Shown here piece by piece: positions 33,909-42,433 of a stretch of 64,000 bases of DNA. The stretch lies in NCBI RefSeq assembly GCF_900100795.1, contig NZ_FNCO01000023.1, positions 1 to 64,000 on the forward strand, written 5' to 3'. The notes below the pieces were generated by a model that was not told where the DNA came from, did no database searches, and worked only from the letters and a program-made list of their open reading frames with translations. The position numbers and the translations under genes are program-made. The stretch's first letter is position 1; every line of letters starts with the position of its first letter. The DNA is from Pseudomonas abietaniphila. Its GTDB lineage: Bacteria > Pseudomonadota > Gammaproteobacteria > Pseudomonadales > Pseudomonadaceae.

Positions 33909-33924
33909 ACGCGTACCTATACGT
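33909..33924. promoter_or_regulatory. Plasmid-wide palindrome, copy ACGCGTACCTATACGT
   Basis: Upstream of the membrane-protein gene starting at 33851; nearly identical to the copy at 37489. Confidence 0.5.
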
Positions 33925-33983
33925 TTGTAGCCAATTTCTAGATACTTGAGTCTCTCGTGCGGTTGGTCAAGTTTCCCTTCATG

Positions 33984-34466
33984 CTACAAAATCTGATTCG
34001 TTTCGACGACAAAGGACCCAAGCGCCGGGAGAAAATAGACCACTACACCGAGCAGTAGGAACCGTTTGTTGCTCTGGTGAGCCAGTCCTACCATCAACAT
34101 GGTGACTCCGACCAAACCACCTGCCATTCCCACAATTGAGATGAACCACCAGGCCCATTTGGGGTTTAGCGTCGAAAGCCAAAAAGCGATACCAACCCCC
34201 AGAAGCAGCAGCGAGTAGGCAATAGTTTGCTCAAGGATAAATCCGGCGAGTCCGTCATGATTTCTCACGCAAACGATGCGATCGCCATCAATTCGGTACT
34301 CATCCAGCGTAAGCGGGTGGGATAGCCTAGCGAAACTCAGGCCCCCCTGTTGAAGCCCCTCCAGCCGGGACAGGCCTTCAGCTTTAGTAGCGAAAAGCTC
34401 GTCTTGTTCAGCGAATCTGAACAATCGCCAGCGGCCGTATTTACATAGTGCGTGTGCAGTTTTCAT
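33984..34466 (-). CDS. Membrane protein of unknown function
   Basis: A 160-residue protein: a soluble N-terminal half and three hydrophobic segments (TIAYSLLLLGVGIAFWL, WWFISIVGMAGGLVGVTMLMV, FLLLGVVVYFLPALGSFVV). GAGAGCTC upstream of the ATG. Its stop is about 130 bases from the next minus-strand gene. Function unknown. Confidence 0.65.
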   Translation of the reverse strand: MKTAHALCKYGRWRLFRFAEQDELFATKAEGLSRLEGLQQGGLSFARLSHPLTLDEYRIDGDRIVCVRNHDGLAGFILEQTIAYSLLLLGVGIAFWLSTLNPKWAWWFISIVGMAGGLVGVTMLMVGLAHQSNKRFLLLGVVVYFLPALGSFVVETNQIL

Positions 34467-34516
34467 AGAGCTCTCGGTCTATTCGGGTATGGAATGGGTT
34501 CTGTTGTTCAGCAGCG

Positions 34517-34690
34517 CTACCACTGCACTACAAACAACTCATGAACTGATGCGTAAACGACGTTGTGCACCCTGCCGGCTTTGTCGCTGAAGCTGATCCT
34601 GCCAGTCCGCTTGATGTCGTCAAACGCTTCGTCCGGATCTGCGCTGGCGCATTTCTGCTTCAACCATTTTCGAAACTGAGCTTCGTCCAT
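34517..34690 (-). CDS. 57-residue hypothetical protein
   Basis: ATG at 34690 with AGCGGGAAGCGCCG upstream. Product begins MDEAQFRKWLKQKCASADP and continues with KRTGRISFSDKAG; codon use is normal for the region. It would be the first gene before the membrane protein at 34466. Not recognised. Confidence 0.55.
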   Translation of the reverse strand: MDEAQFRKWLKQKCASADPDEAFDDIKRTGRISFSDKAGRVHNVVYASVHELFVVQW

Positions 34691-34795
34691 CGGCGCTTCC
34701 CGCTTAATGGTCTTTTTTTTTCGCAGTTTTGACTCAAAAATTGGTCAGGCAGACCGCCGGGACCATAAATACAGAGACCAATCGAAAAAACCAAA

Positions 34796-34957
34796 ATGTT
34801 CGACTCTCTCTCTTTTATCGCCCTGTCCCTGCCACTCCTGGCCCTCAACTGGGCCGACCAAGCCAAACCCTTCGGCCCACTACTCCAACTACTCAGTTTA
34901 CTGGTGGCCGTCGTCGGGTGTGGGTTCACCGTGGCCAACGTCGTCCATCACTGGTGA
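34796..34957 (+). CDS. Possible 53-residue two-TM peptide
   Basis: Plus-strand frame with two hydrophobic stretches (SFIALSLPLLALNW and LLQLLSLLVAVVGCGFTV). No clear ribosome binding site upstream of the ATG, so it is a weak candidate. Located in the gap between two minus-strand genes. Confidence 0.3.
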   Translation: MFDSLSFIALSLPLLALNWADQAKPFGPLLQLLSLLVAVVGCGFTVANVVHHW

Positions 34958-35040
34958 CCTCGATACTCGCCGAATCCGGGGCTGGGCCCCGGACATAGGC
35001 GGCGCTGGTAAATTGTATGCCATCTTGCTTTCAAATCAAA

Positions 35041-35056
35041 ACACGTAGCAATACGT
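35041..35056. promoter_or_regulatory. Plasmid-wide palindrome, copy ACACGTAGCAATACGT
   Basis: Lies at the 3-prime end of the DUF5131 gene, not clearly upstream of a gene start; member of the recurring motif family. Confidence 0.4.
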
Positions 35057-35058
35057 AT

Positions 35059-35991
35059 TCAGCGTTTTGCGATACACGATCTGTATTTTGTCTGGTCAGT
35101 CGCCCTTGAGGTCGAGCCGCTTACCTGAACCAGTACCTGTGACGGGTAGCCGTTGTGCACCTGGCCATCGAGCGAACGCCCGGAGGCCTTCTTCCCAGCC
35201 CACCCCATTACCCAGCCATCTTCGGTGGTTACCTTGTTCGGTTGAACAGGTACGCCTTCCGCCTGGCCCAACATGGGTATCCATTCACCCCACTGTTTCA
35301 GCATGAAGGGGATTTGATTCACGGCACATTGATCACGAAGGCCGCGTACCCAGTCCGGCGACATGGGCCGTGCAGAGCTACCGCTTTCCCCGCCGACGAT
35401 GACCCAATGGAGCCCGCTCAGATCCCCGTTAACGCTCTTCGATAACAACCTGATGGGCCCAATCAGTGGCTCGATGCTGAGAAATCTGATTCGAGCGGGT
35501 GCCGCCATCAGTTTCGGCAAGTCGCGATCGGCCTCTGCCTGATTGCAAACCGTGGCACCGATCCAGACATTTGGGTACTGGGCTGCAAAGTCCTCCGCCT
35601 GGGGGAGCATGTGATTCACATTCCCGATCCGTTTGGTCAGCAGCAGCCAATCCAGATTCGGCGTATCTGCAATCAGTTGCCACAGAGCCTCACGCCACTC
35701 CGATGGAACCTCGTTGTCGAAAACGTCGGCAAGGCTTGCACAGAAGACACGCCGACGGCGCCCGTGATCAGCCTGGAAGCTCTCTGCTGCCGCATCCCAC
35801 TTACGGGGCTGCTGCCAGTTGCCGGCGCTCGTGCGGCGCCTTGACTGCCCCACGCCCCAGGCCACCCCGAGGGTCCGCGCTGGTGTGCTACGGGCTGCAT
35901 AGCAGTCATCGCACGCCGGGCTCACTTGGGTGCAGCCTATCCAGGGGTTGAAGGTGGAATCCGCCCACTCAATTTTGGTCTGTTCGCTCAT
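35059..35991 (-). CDS. DUF5131 (phage Gp37/Gp68-like) protein
   Basis: A 310-residue member of the Gp37/Gp68 family. The N-terminus has the family signature: TKIEWADSTFNPWIGCTQVSPACDDCYA with three Cys in a C-x6-C-x2-C pattern. The middle (VFCASLADVFDNEVP; LDWLLLTKRIGNV; WIGATVCNQAEAD; IRFLSIEPLIGPI; WVIVGGESG) is typical. These proteins are common in phages and mobile elements and often sit near a three-Cys-motif partner (TcmP); none is adjacent here. A radical-SAM-like fold has been suggested but the function is unknown. The C-terminal 30 residues after DGQVHNGYP look unlike the family and may be altered. Confidence 0.85.
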   Translation of the reverse strand: MSEQTKIEWADSTFNPWIGCTQVSPACDDCYAARSTPARTLGVAWGVGQSRRRTSAGNWQQPRKWDAAAESFQADHGRRRRVFCASLADVFDNEVPSEWREALWQLIADTPNLDWLLLTKRIGNVNHMLPQAEDFAAQYPNVWIGATVCNQAEADRDLPKLMAAPARIRFLSIEPLIGPIRLLSKSVNGDLSGLHWVIVGGESGSSARPMSPDWVRGLRDQCAVNQIPFMLKQWGEWIPMLGQAEGVPVQPNKVTTEDGWVMGWAGKKASGRSLDGQVHNGYPSQVLVQVSGSTSRATDQTKYRSCIAKR

Positions 35992-36114
35992 TCTCATCGC
36001 CTTGTTATCGATCGGATTGCAGTGACCTGCTAGCGGGTCGCTGATCAGTGCTTCGAACGGGTGGTCTGTCTGTGTAATTGGTCAAGTTTGGAGGGCTGTG
36101 CAGAGGTCCAACCG

Positions 36115-36915
36115 TCATTCGCCGCACCCAGCAGGACAACACCAGGTATCCAAGCCGTGACGACAAATTCCGATAGCGCGTTGCTCCTCCTGATGGGTGT
36201 GCAATTCGCACGGAGACATGTAGCCGTAGGCCGCTCGGGCATAACTGAACGCTGCAAGGGCGGATGGTGACAGCTCGTCATCACCGAACTGGTCAAGCAT
36301 GTTGGAGCAAAAGTCGGTGAAAACGACTCCGTCGTAGGTTGGAAACCGTTTACACGAATCGCCGTACATTTCATCAATGATCCCGACGATCTCCCGGGTC
36401 GGCGGGAACGACCTCAATACAGCTGCTCCCGGCGTTTCCGACGGGCGTGCCATCTTCACTACACCCATGCCCGGTCTTACGTAGTGGACGCGGACATCCG
36501 ATCCACTGGAACTGAACACCGCGCTTTCGGATGAGCTCAGATCGTTACGCCAGTGGAGTATCAACAGAGCTCGTCCACCGACTTCGACTGTTTGGAAAAT
36601 CTTGTCCTCGGTTACGTCCACAATGGGCCCTAAGTAACACTGGCCAGGCATTGCCCACTCATGGCGTAACCGTCGAAAACCTTTATTTGAATATGGGCGG
36701 CGTTCCTCCCACTCGTCGAGGCTGCTCTGCGCCCCACGGTCAAAGGCTTCGCTGAGAGCTGGCTGGGATTTCATGAACCCAGTCTTTTCATCCCCGCTGA
36801 AGCCAGACTGCTCGGCCAGGCTCAGCGCAACTTCGCTGTACGCTGTATCACCACAAGTTTCGAAAAGCGCCCAATTCGCACGCGCCTCAAGTTGTAAGTC
36901 GAACACTGCAACCAT
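36115..36915 (-). CDS. Hypothetical 266-residue protein
   Basis: ATG at 36915 follows GGGAGAGATGAG. Soluble, acidic; Cys cluster at the end (CRHGLDTWCCPAGCGE) may bind metal. No motif recognised. It lies between the DUF5131 and DUF2726 genes on the same strand. Confidence 0.6.
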   Translation of the reverse strand: MVAVFDLQLEARANWALFETCGDTAYSEVALSLAEQSGFSGDEKTGFMKSQPALSEAFDRGAQSSLDEWEERRPYSNKGFRRLRHEWAMPGQCYLGPIVDVTEDKIFQTVEVGGRALLILHWRNDLSSSESAVFSSSGSDVRVHYVRPGMGVVKMARPSETPGAAVLRSFPPTREIVGIIDEMYGDSCKRFPTYDGVVFTDFCSNMLDQFGDDELSPSALAAFSYARAAYGYMSPCELHTHQEEQRAIGICRHGLDTWCCPAGCGE

Positions 36916-36983
36916 CTCATCTCTCCCGCTTCGGTATTGCTGTTAGAAGGAATGCGATCGCCCCCGCAGAGCAAAAGCGAGTC

Positions 36984-37466
36984 TCAGAGTTTGAGATCTT
37001 TGCGGATCTGCGCAGGGGCTGGCATTGCTCGGTACCGAACGACGGATACACCCACAGCTTTCATCAGCTCGTCACGACGCCGATCTTTGGATCTGGCCTT
37101 GGCATTGTTGTGAGTGGAGTCATCAACCTCGACTAATGCCACCGGTTTGAGCTTCTTGTCGCACAACAGGAAATCGCAACGGTTATGGGCGACGACATGC
37201 CGGGCATGGTTCTTGTCGGTCAAGGCCGTGGCCTTCACTTTGATGAAAGCGCCAAACACCACCTGGGGGGCGATGACCAGGTCATCACGAACCGCCTCTT
37301 TGAGCCGCCAGAAGAAATCCTGTTCGCGCTCGGTGAGTAGCGGTATGCACTGGTAGTGTTTCGTCGAGTACCGCTTGCGGCTGCCCAACAGGCGATACAG
37401 CACAACCGCCAACAGGCAGGCGACGATGATCCACAGGTTCGATTTCAGCAATTCAGCAAAATACAT
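36984..37466 (-). CDS. DUF2726 nuclease-like protein with N-terminal TM anchor
   Basis: A 160-residue protein. One TM helix (LWIIVACLLAVVLYRLLG) is followed by the DUF2726 fold related to PD-(D/E)XK nucleases: LTEREQDFFWRLKEAV, HNRCDFLLCDKKLKPVALVEVDDSTH (Asp and Glu-x-Asp of the core) and DELMKAVGVSVVRYRA. Probably a membrane-bound nuclease-like protein. The plasmid-wide palindrome is 23 bases upstream of the start. Confidence 0.8.
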   Translation of the reverse strand: MYFAELLKSNLWIIVACLLAVVLYRLLGSRKRYSTKHYQCIPLLTEREQDFFWRLKEAVRDDLVIAPQVVFGAFIKVKATALTDKNHARHVVAHNRCDFLLCDKKLKPVALVEVDDSTHNNAKARSKDRRRDELMKAVGVSVVRYRAMPAPAQIRKDLKL

Positions 37467-37488
37467 GGGATTACCTTACAGATTCAGG

Positions 37489-37504
37489 ACGCGTACCTAT
37501 ACGC
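37489..37504. promoter_or_regulatory. Plasmid-wide palindrome, copy ACGCGTACCTATACGC
   Basis: Twenty-odd bases upstream of the DUF2726 start codon, a position where a repressor would block transcription or where a promoter -10 region would be. Arms CGCGTA/TACGCG. Confidence 0.5.
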
Positions 37505-37550
37505 GAAAACCAACAAAAAAGGCGTTAGTTCGCCCGTGCAGTTTGACAAG

Positions 37551-38231
37551 TCAGCCGGCTATCGGCGCAATCGGCGATCCCAGTCGAGGGTAAGAGCTCA
37601 GGGGCACCATCGACGGCAATACGTCTGGATTTCCTGAGCAGGGTTGCTCCCGAAGCACTGACCGGATAAGGTCTGCCAAAGCGGTACCAACGGTGCACAG
37701 CTTCACCAGCTCGTCATCCAGTTTGGCCAGGGCGTGCGCGGATCGAGCCGCCGCCATTTTTCGTGCCGACTTGACCAACCGCATCAATCGCTCACTGTCC
37801 ATCCCGCCCGCCTGCCTCGCCTCTCCCAAGACCCATTCCGCAATCACCACTGGATCTGAACCAGCAACCAATGAGCACGCCTGTGCCAGGGAAAGGAGAT
37901 CCGAGGTTCGCATCTGCCGTGACTGACGGTTGATGCTCGCCACCATCCGTACACCTTGATCGGTCAGGATGTACACATTGGCGTGCTCGTGTTGCTGACA
38001 GCACGAAAGCGGGGAGCGTGAAACCAGTCCTTTGTCCTCCAACAACCAGCAGGCCTCGGATGCAGACATCCAGTGACCGCGGCTGTGGTACCAATGTCGA
38101 GCCACTTTCCAGAGCGGCGCATCGCACTCGCGCCAACTACCGCTCTTGCCCAGAGAGCGCAACATGATGAACTCACCAGGAGTCAGCCTCGAAGCATGCC
38201 CCGGCCGGACTTCAGATTCATCCTTACTCAT
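37551..38231 (-). CDS. Hypothetical winged-helix-like protein
   Basis: A 226-residue protein; the first 120 residues have an HTH-like layout (LTPGEFIMLRSLGKSGSW; SASEACWLLEDKGLVSRSPLS; VYILTDQGVRMVASIN), the pattern of a winged helix with a basic wing. The C-terminal half is helical. It overlaps the upstream gene by eight bases. Likely DNA-binding; partner of the small protein upstream unknown. Confidence 0.6.
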   Translation of the reverse strand: MSKDESEVRPGHASRLTPGEFIMLRSLGKSGSWRECDAPLWKVARHWYHSRGHWMSASEACWLLEDKGLVSRSPLSCCQQHEHANVYILTDQGVRMVASINRQSRQMRTSDLLSLAQACSLVAGSDPVVIAEWVLGEARQAGGMDSERLMRLVKSARKMAAARSAHALAKLDDELVKLCTVGTALADLIRSVLREQPCSGNPDVLPSMVPLSSYPRLGSPIAPIAG

Positions 38232-38619
38232 CAGCCACCTCCAGATGACCGGTTACCGCCGGTAGCTGCTGCGAGATGCCACTCTCCATGCCCGCTTGCG
38301 CGGACCCGTCAACGGCCAGCCCCTTGCCCTTCTTGGTCTTTCTCTGGGCGCGGAATGACATCCCCTCATTGACCAGCTCTAGAATTTCCTGGGACATCTG
38401 CTGTTGAACGATACGAGAGTTGCCCATGCTCCAGTTCGCCTCGGTCCGATGGACGTCTGCGGCTTTTGCCCACTCGCGCAATGTTTCCCGTGCACCGGAA
38501 ATGCTGCCTCGGATCTTGCAGAAGATTTCGAACATCAGAGGGTCGATCGACACTGATGAGCGTTTCAATTGGCCGTCCACGACACGCCGATAGGTGATAC
38601 GGATGAAGTCGTCAGCCAT
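38224..38619 (-). CDS. Hypothetical 131-residue protein
   Basis: Start at 38619, 33 bases after the helicase stop. N-terminus FIRITYRRVVDGQLKRSSVSIDPLMFEIF and a helical middle followed by a flexible Gln-rich tail. It lies between the helicase and the winged-helix-like gene in the same operon. Unknown. Confidence 0.6.
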   Translation of the reverse strand: MADDFIRITYRRVVDGQLKRSSVSIDPLMFEIFCKIRGSISGARETLREWAKAADVHRTEANWSMGNSRIVQQQMSQEILELVNEGMSFRAQRKTKKGKGLAVDGSAQAGMESGISQQLPAVTGHLEVADE

Positions 38620-38652
38620 GACAGCCCCCCGCTCCGCCCTTGCGCAAGCGCA

Positions 38653-40524
38653 TCAGGCGACTTCCAGTTGAAGGTCAAACACCAGGCGCTGGGTGATCGC
38701 CGGACAGCCAATGAACAGACCGCCAGAGAGTCGGCCCTGGCGAACCATCGACGCGACCAGATCAGCAATCTGTGCCACTGGCCCGCCGATCGCATTCGCG
38801 ATGGCCGGCGCAGTCAACGCGCCCTGACGCAAGATAGCCAGCTCGATACGGGACTGAACGTCGTCATCCTCGAACAACAGGGAAGCGTCGGCACCTACCA
38901 GCTCGGCGATTGTGGCCCGCGCTCCCACACCGTTGAGAGAAGCAAAGCCTTCGCCCTCTTGTTCACGGCTCAGAACCAGCGAAAGGCCCCCGGCTTGTTC
39001 AGTGGTGTTGAAAGCCGACGGAACCACTTCGCCTGTCAGCCCCATGGTTTCGCAGTAGCGGATCACAGCCATAATTTGCTCATTCAGCTCAATGGAATGC
39101 ATCGTCCGAGTCAGAGCGACGTACAACAGGTGCAACTCCTGACGCAGTTCAGGTGTATCGAGCGACAGCGGAAGCCCAGCATCGGTGATCAGGTTGATGA
39201 AGTCCCCCAGCAACACCACTTGAGGAAACTCAAAACCTTTGCAGCGGTGAGCGGTGGTCAGCACAACGGTTGCGTCCTCGATCTTGCTGACGCATGCCGC
39301 CTTGACCTGGTCCACCAGCATTGGCACTTGGTCACCGTACTGCTTGGCAACGCTGATGAGGGCATGCACCTCTTTGTCATCCGTATCATTCGCATACTGC
39401 TCCAGCTGTTGAAACGAACTGAAAGCACTGATCAGAGGATCACGCAGACGAACGCCTGTGCCGGCTCGCAGGTGGTGTACTTCAACCAGCTTATCGAACG
39501 GGTACTCATCGATCCCGCCCACGAAGTACAAACGCTGCGAACCCAGCAAGCCGACTGCGCTGGCAAAGAGCTTCGCATTAGTGCGCCCAATGACGGCGTA
39601 TGGACGGGTGCGATCGACTACGAACTGAGTGGCGAGATCATCCCGAGAGGAACGTACAGGGACCTGCTCGCCTGCGAACTCGCGAAGAAGCATCGTCGCC
39701 AGATTCGCAATGCCTGGACCGAAGCGGTGGCTTTCGGAAAGCGAAACAACTTCATCAAACTGTGCAGGATCGAACGTGCTGTAGGCACCGCGAAAACCGA
39801 AGATCGCTTGGAACTCATCACCGGCAAGACGAACCGGGCAGGTTTGGCGAAGGATCACTGCGGCGAAGACCGGATTGGTGTCTTGATACTCGTCCAGCAG
39901 GATTTGGTTGTATCGGTAGCTGAGGTCAGGGTTACCAAGACTCCACAGCTTCAGGTAGCCATCGTGCGGCATACGCAGTGGAGTGGTATCGAGGAATTCG
40001 GCACGTTCGGCTTGGGTCTCACCGCAGCCCCGAGACCACTGGCGCAAACGCAACAGATCTGTCCAGACATGCTCTGCCCACTCGACCATCTTCGGACGGT
40101 CATCCCCCTGAAGCATGGATGGTACGTGCACCGGCAAGATGTCGGCGTCCGCCGACACCATGTAGTTGTGCAATGTGTCCAGAAGGTGGCGGGCGAACGC
40201 CATCGGGATCGAATAGGCCTTGGCCAACTGCGAGGGATAGAGATCCCCCTGCTTGCCAGTCTTTTTAAACTGCCCACCCACTTCCCACGCCAGACCATGG
40301 CTGGTCTTGGTTGTCACATTCGATGGAAAGCGAGCCGCTGCATCGTCCTTGTTTGCCTTACCAAAGGTGACATACAGGATCTGGTCGTCGGGGTTGCGAA
40401 GCGCGTGCTCGATCAGCAGTGATGTTTTCCCATTACCAGCCTTGGCGCGGACCAGCAGGCGGCGTGCCGTGCTGGACAGAGCAGCTGATTGCTCAACGTT
40501 AGGGGTGAATGCTCGTGCGGCCAT
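38653..40524 (-). CDS. UvrD/Rep-like superfamily 1 helicase
   Basis: A 623-residue SF1A helicase. Walker A AKAGNGKTS (residues 27-35), TFGKANKDDAAARFP (motif Ia), LLDEYQDTN (Walker B), LAGDEFQAIFGFRGA (motif III), TTAHRCKGFEFPQV (motif V) and HLLYVALTRTMHSI (motif VI) are all present. The family unwinds DNA 3-prime to 5-prime in repair, replication or conjugation-related processing. ATG at 40524 follows ACAAGGAGGCCGGCT, the strongest site in the frame. Second gene of an operon begun by a small membrane protein. Confidence 0.92.
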   Translation of the reverse strand: MAARAFTPNVEQSAALSSTARRLLVRAKAGNGKTSLLIEHALRNPDDQILYVTFGKANKDDAAARFPSNVTTKTSHGLAWEVGGQFKKTGKQGDLYPSQLAKAYSIPMAFARHLLDTLHNYMVSADADILPVHVPSMLQGDDRPKMVEWAEHVWTDLLRLRQWSRGCGETQAERAEFLDTTPLRMPHDGYLKLWSLGNPDLSYRYNQILLDEYQDTNPVFAAVILRQTCPVRLAGDEFQAIFGFRGAYSTFDPAQFDEVVSLSESHRFGPGIANLATMLLREFAGEQVPVRSSRDDLATQFVVDRTRPYAVIGRTNAKLFASAVGLLGSQRLYFVGGIDEYPFDKLVEVHHLRAGTGVRLRDPLISAFSSFQQLEQYANDTDDKEVHALISVAKQYGDQVPMLVDQVKAACVSKIEDATVVLTTAHRCKGFEFPQVVLLGDFINLITDAGLPLSLDTPELRQELHLLYVALTRTMHSIELNEQIMAVIRYCETMGLTGEVVPSAFNTTEQAGGLSLVLSREQEGEGFASLNGVGARATIAELVGADASLLFEDDDVQSRIELAILRQGALTAPAIANAIGGPVAQIADLVASMVRQGRLSGGLFIGCPAITQRLVFDLQLEVA

Positions 40525-40550
40525 AGCCGGCCTCCTTGTGGTTTGGGTGA

Positions 40551-40841
40551 TCAATCGTCTTTATCGTCGCGGTAAAACGTGCCGAACATGTCTGTGAACT
40601 GGTCAGCCTTGTCTAAATGAACCTTGTGGGATCTGCTCTTGCGGTCTGCGGTGTTCTCGCCAGGGAAGAGGTTAAAGAAGACGACCATCGGGATGGAGCA
40701 AACAATCGCAAAGAGGAAGGACAACCCAAATACCCAACCGCCAAATGCACGGAAGGCATATGCGGCCCAAACGAAGGCGGCTAAAGCCAGCGCTATAGAA
40801 CCGATCCCCTTCCCTACCTGCTTAATCATGTACTTGGTCAT
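40551..40841 (-). CDS. Small membrane protein heading the helicase operon
   Basis: A 96-residue protein with two hydrophobic stretches (SIALALAAFVWAAYAF and WVFGLSFLFAIVCSIPMVVFFNL) and a charged C-terminal tail. ATG 40841 follows CAGGAGATGTCGCA; the longer frame starting at 40877 would include the repeat at 40858. Function unknown. Confidence 0.65.
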   Translation of the reverse strand: MTKYMIKQVGKGIGSIALALAAFVWAAYAFRAFGGWVFGLSFLFAIVCSIPMVVFFNLFPGENTADRKSRSHKVHLDKADQFTDMFGTFYRDDKDD

Positions 40842-40857
40842 TGCGACATCTCCTGAG

Positions 40858-41043
40858 CACAACCATTTATGACTCAAGATTACCTATAGATTTGGTTCAG
40901 CGCAACACAAATTATAGGTACGTGTTATAAATAACTACACAACCATTTATGACGCTAGGCATGCAAAAGCCCGGTATGACTACGCAACCATTTATGCCCA
41001 CGGAGTCACAAAAGCAGGATCCGAGAACACAACCATTTATGAT
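40858..41043. repeat. Four direct repeats CACAACCATTTATGAC upstream of the helicase operon
   Basis: Copies begin at 40858, 40938, 40983 and 41028; the last three are spaced exactly 45 bases apart. On the minus strand each reads TCATAAATGGTTGTG. The nearest copy is 17 bases from the start codon at 40841. A site like ATAGGTACGTGT lies at 40914. Likely binding sites for a regulator or an iteron-like cluster. Confidence 0.6.
40911..40930. promoter_or_regulatory. Plasmid-wide palindrome and -10-like box before the helicase operon
   Basis: Minus strand reads AACACGTACCTATAAT: the recurring motif adjoining a TATAAT-like -10, about 70 bases from the start at 40841, between the first two 16-base repeats. 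Confidence 0.5.
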
Positions 41044-41834
41044 TGAGCCGGGCCCCAAAAGCGAGTCAGTCGGCAGGCCAATACAGGGTGTTCCACGCTG
41101 ATGAATAGATGCCGCATGAGCTACATCCCGAGCCAGGCACCCTTGGTGAAACCGATCTGACAAATCCCGACTCTGAAACTCCGCATCAGGATCGATCGCC
41201 GGAACCCTAAAGGCACTGAACAGAAAAAGCTGACTCGGATCAAACCATGCCCACCTGCAAACGAAGACGGATCCCTCTCCGCTCAGCAGTCCACGGCTCA
41301 AACTCCGCCACCACCGCCGGCTTACCCTCTGCACAGCGCTACGCCCAGCCCCGGCGAATACCGCGTCGCCAACCATCTGCGTCGACCCACGACAGATCCC
41401 ACTCCGCCACCACCCACCGTCGCCGACCTCACCCCGCCCGCCAGGTCTGCGCCGCCGCCTTTGCACCGCCCGCCGCTCCTTCACCCCGCCGCATCCTTCT
41501 CAGCCGGCTCTGCCCTCCCCCCGTCAGATCCTTCCTGGGGTCACCACCGTGAAGCCTCTGGACTGATCGGCCTGCCAGTCGGCTGACAGACGCACTGGAT
41601 CGAGATTCGGGCGATGGCCGTATAGGCACAAATGGTTATGCTCCGACATGAAGAAAAGCGGGTACCGCCGCAACATCGAAATAGCCATCTGAACAAGAGA
41701 CGCTGATGCTGGTTGTGCGAGATTGAGCGCGACACTAGAGGTGGCACAACACGCAGTGAAAGAAAGGACAGTTGCAGAAGACAAACCCAGAATTGTGCAT
41801 GCACGAGTAAGTATGGAACATGTGAGGAGAAGAA

Positions 41835-41975
41835 ATGAAAGCAGCAAAAGAGCTCAGAGTGACAGCTGCAAAGGTGACAATGACTTCAGCGGTGAGAGCG
41901 ACAAGTAAGAATGCAAGAAGTACCCGAGACAGAACTGCCCGCGAGATTACCGCGAAGGGCCAAACAATCAGATAA
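41835..41975 (+). CDS. 46-residue basic peptide with foreign codon use
   Basis: ATG at 41835 is preceded by TGTGAGGAGAAGAA, a strong site. The product is highly basic and Ala/Thr/Arg rich (KAAKELRVTAAKVTMTSAVR). Codons AGA, ACA and GCA dominate, unlike the GC-rich usage of neighbouring genes, which suggests transfer or a special role. Unknown function. Confidence 0.45.
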   Translation: MKAAKELRVTAAKVTMTSAVRATSKNARSTRDRTAREITAKGQTIR

Positions 41976-42174
41976 TGCACCCGCACAAGACGCAGAATCA
42001 AAAGTGATTTCAGCACAAGTGCGTGCGCTACAAGAGGGAGAAGTTGCCGCCGTGCTCGTGGAAGGAGAGAAAGGAGAAAAGAAAATTAAATTAATTAAAG
42101 GGATGGGCGCGACCCGCCAAGAGTCAGACTCAACCAGCGCTCAAGATGAACGTACGCCCGTCATCGGCAGCTGA
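41911..42174 (+). CDS. Hypothetical 87-residue Lys/Glu-rich protein
   Basis: Frame overlapping the preceding peptide in another frame; includes VRALQEGEVAAVLVEGEKGEKKIKLIKGMG. No strong ribosome binding site before ATG 41911. Purine-rich sense strand. May be coding, but the 41835 frame competes; low confidence. Confidence 0.35.
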   Translation: MQEVPETELPARLPRRAKQSDNAPAQDAESKVISAQVRALQEGEVAAVLVEGEKGEKKIKLIKGMGATRQESDSTSAQDERTPVIGS

Positions 42175-42433
42175 AAGTAATTCTCCGCCAATGATTCAAA
42201 CTCGGCCCGCCAGAAGCCTCAGATCAGACTCCGCCACACCACCGTTATGCTTCTGAATCGCTTCGCCAAAGCCGCAAGGTCCCACATCGCGTAACACCGG
42301 TTTGCTTATGATCTGCTTCACCAACGCCTAAGTTCACACGCCGCCCGTCACCGAACTGTTTCTGGTCCATCTCGGCAACAAAAAGGCCCTGACGACTTTC
42401 ATCGGCAAGGCCTCGATTACGCTGGTTGCTGGG
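42175..42433. other. Intergenic region
   Basis: No gene supported. It ends with the minus-strand terminator of the downstream gene (42380-42414). Nothing else recognised. Confidence 0.4.
42380..42414 (-). terminator. Rho-independent terminator (minus strand)
   Basis: Twelve-pair stem with one mismatch closed by a GAAA tetraloop and followed by TTTTTG on the minus strand, 20 bases after the stop of the gene at 42434. Confidence 0.75.

Larger units (their letters stand above)
40842..41834. other. Long intergenic region with repeats and C-rich tract
   Basis: About 990 bases. The first 200 hold four copies of the 16-base repeat at 40858, 40938, 40983 and 41028. Bases 41250-41530 are C-rich with Pro/Arg-like frames of low complexity; I consider them non-coding. 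Bases 41540-41720 show nothing recognisable. Confidence 0.5.

Noticed and set aside
35059..35160. Frameshift at the C-terminus of the DUF5131 protein
   Set aside because: The end looks atypical and an alternative frame reads GKRLDLKGD, but there is no decisive evidence; left as an unusual tail.
38569..40422. Long 617-codon plus-strand frame
   Set aside because: It is the reverse-strand shadow of the UvrD-like helicase, which has all SF1 motifs and a strong ribosome binding site.
41247..41552. 101-codon plus-strand frame
   Set aside because: Low-complexity Pro/Arg/Ser-rich translation of a C-rich tract; probably not coding.
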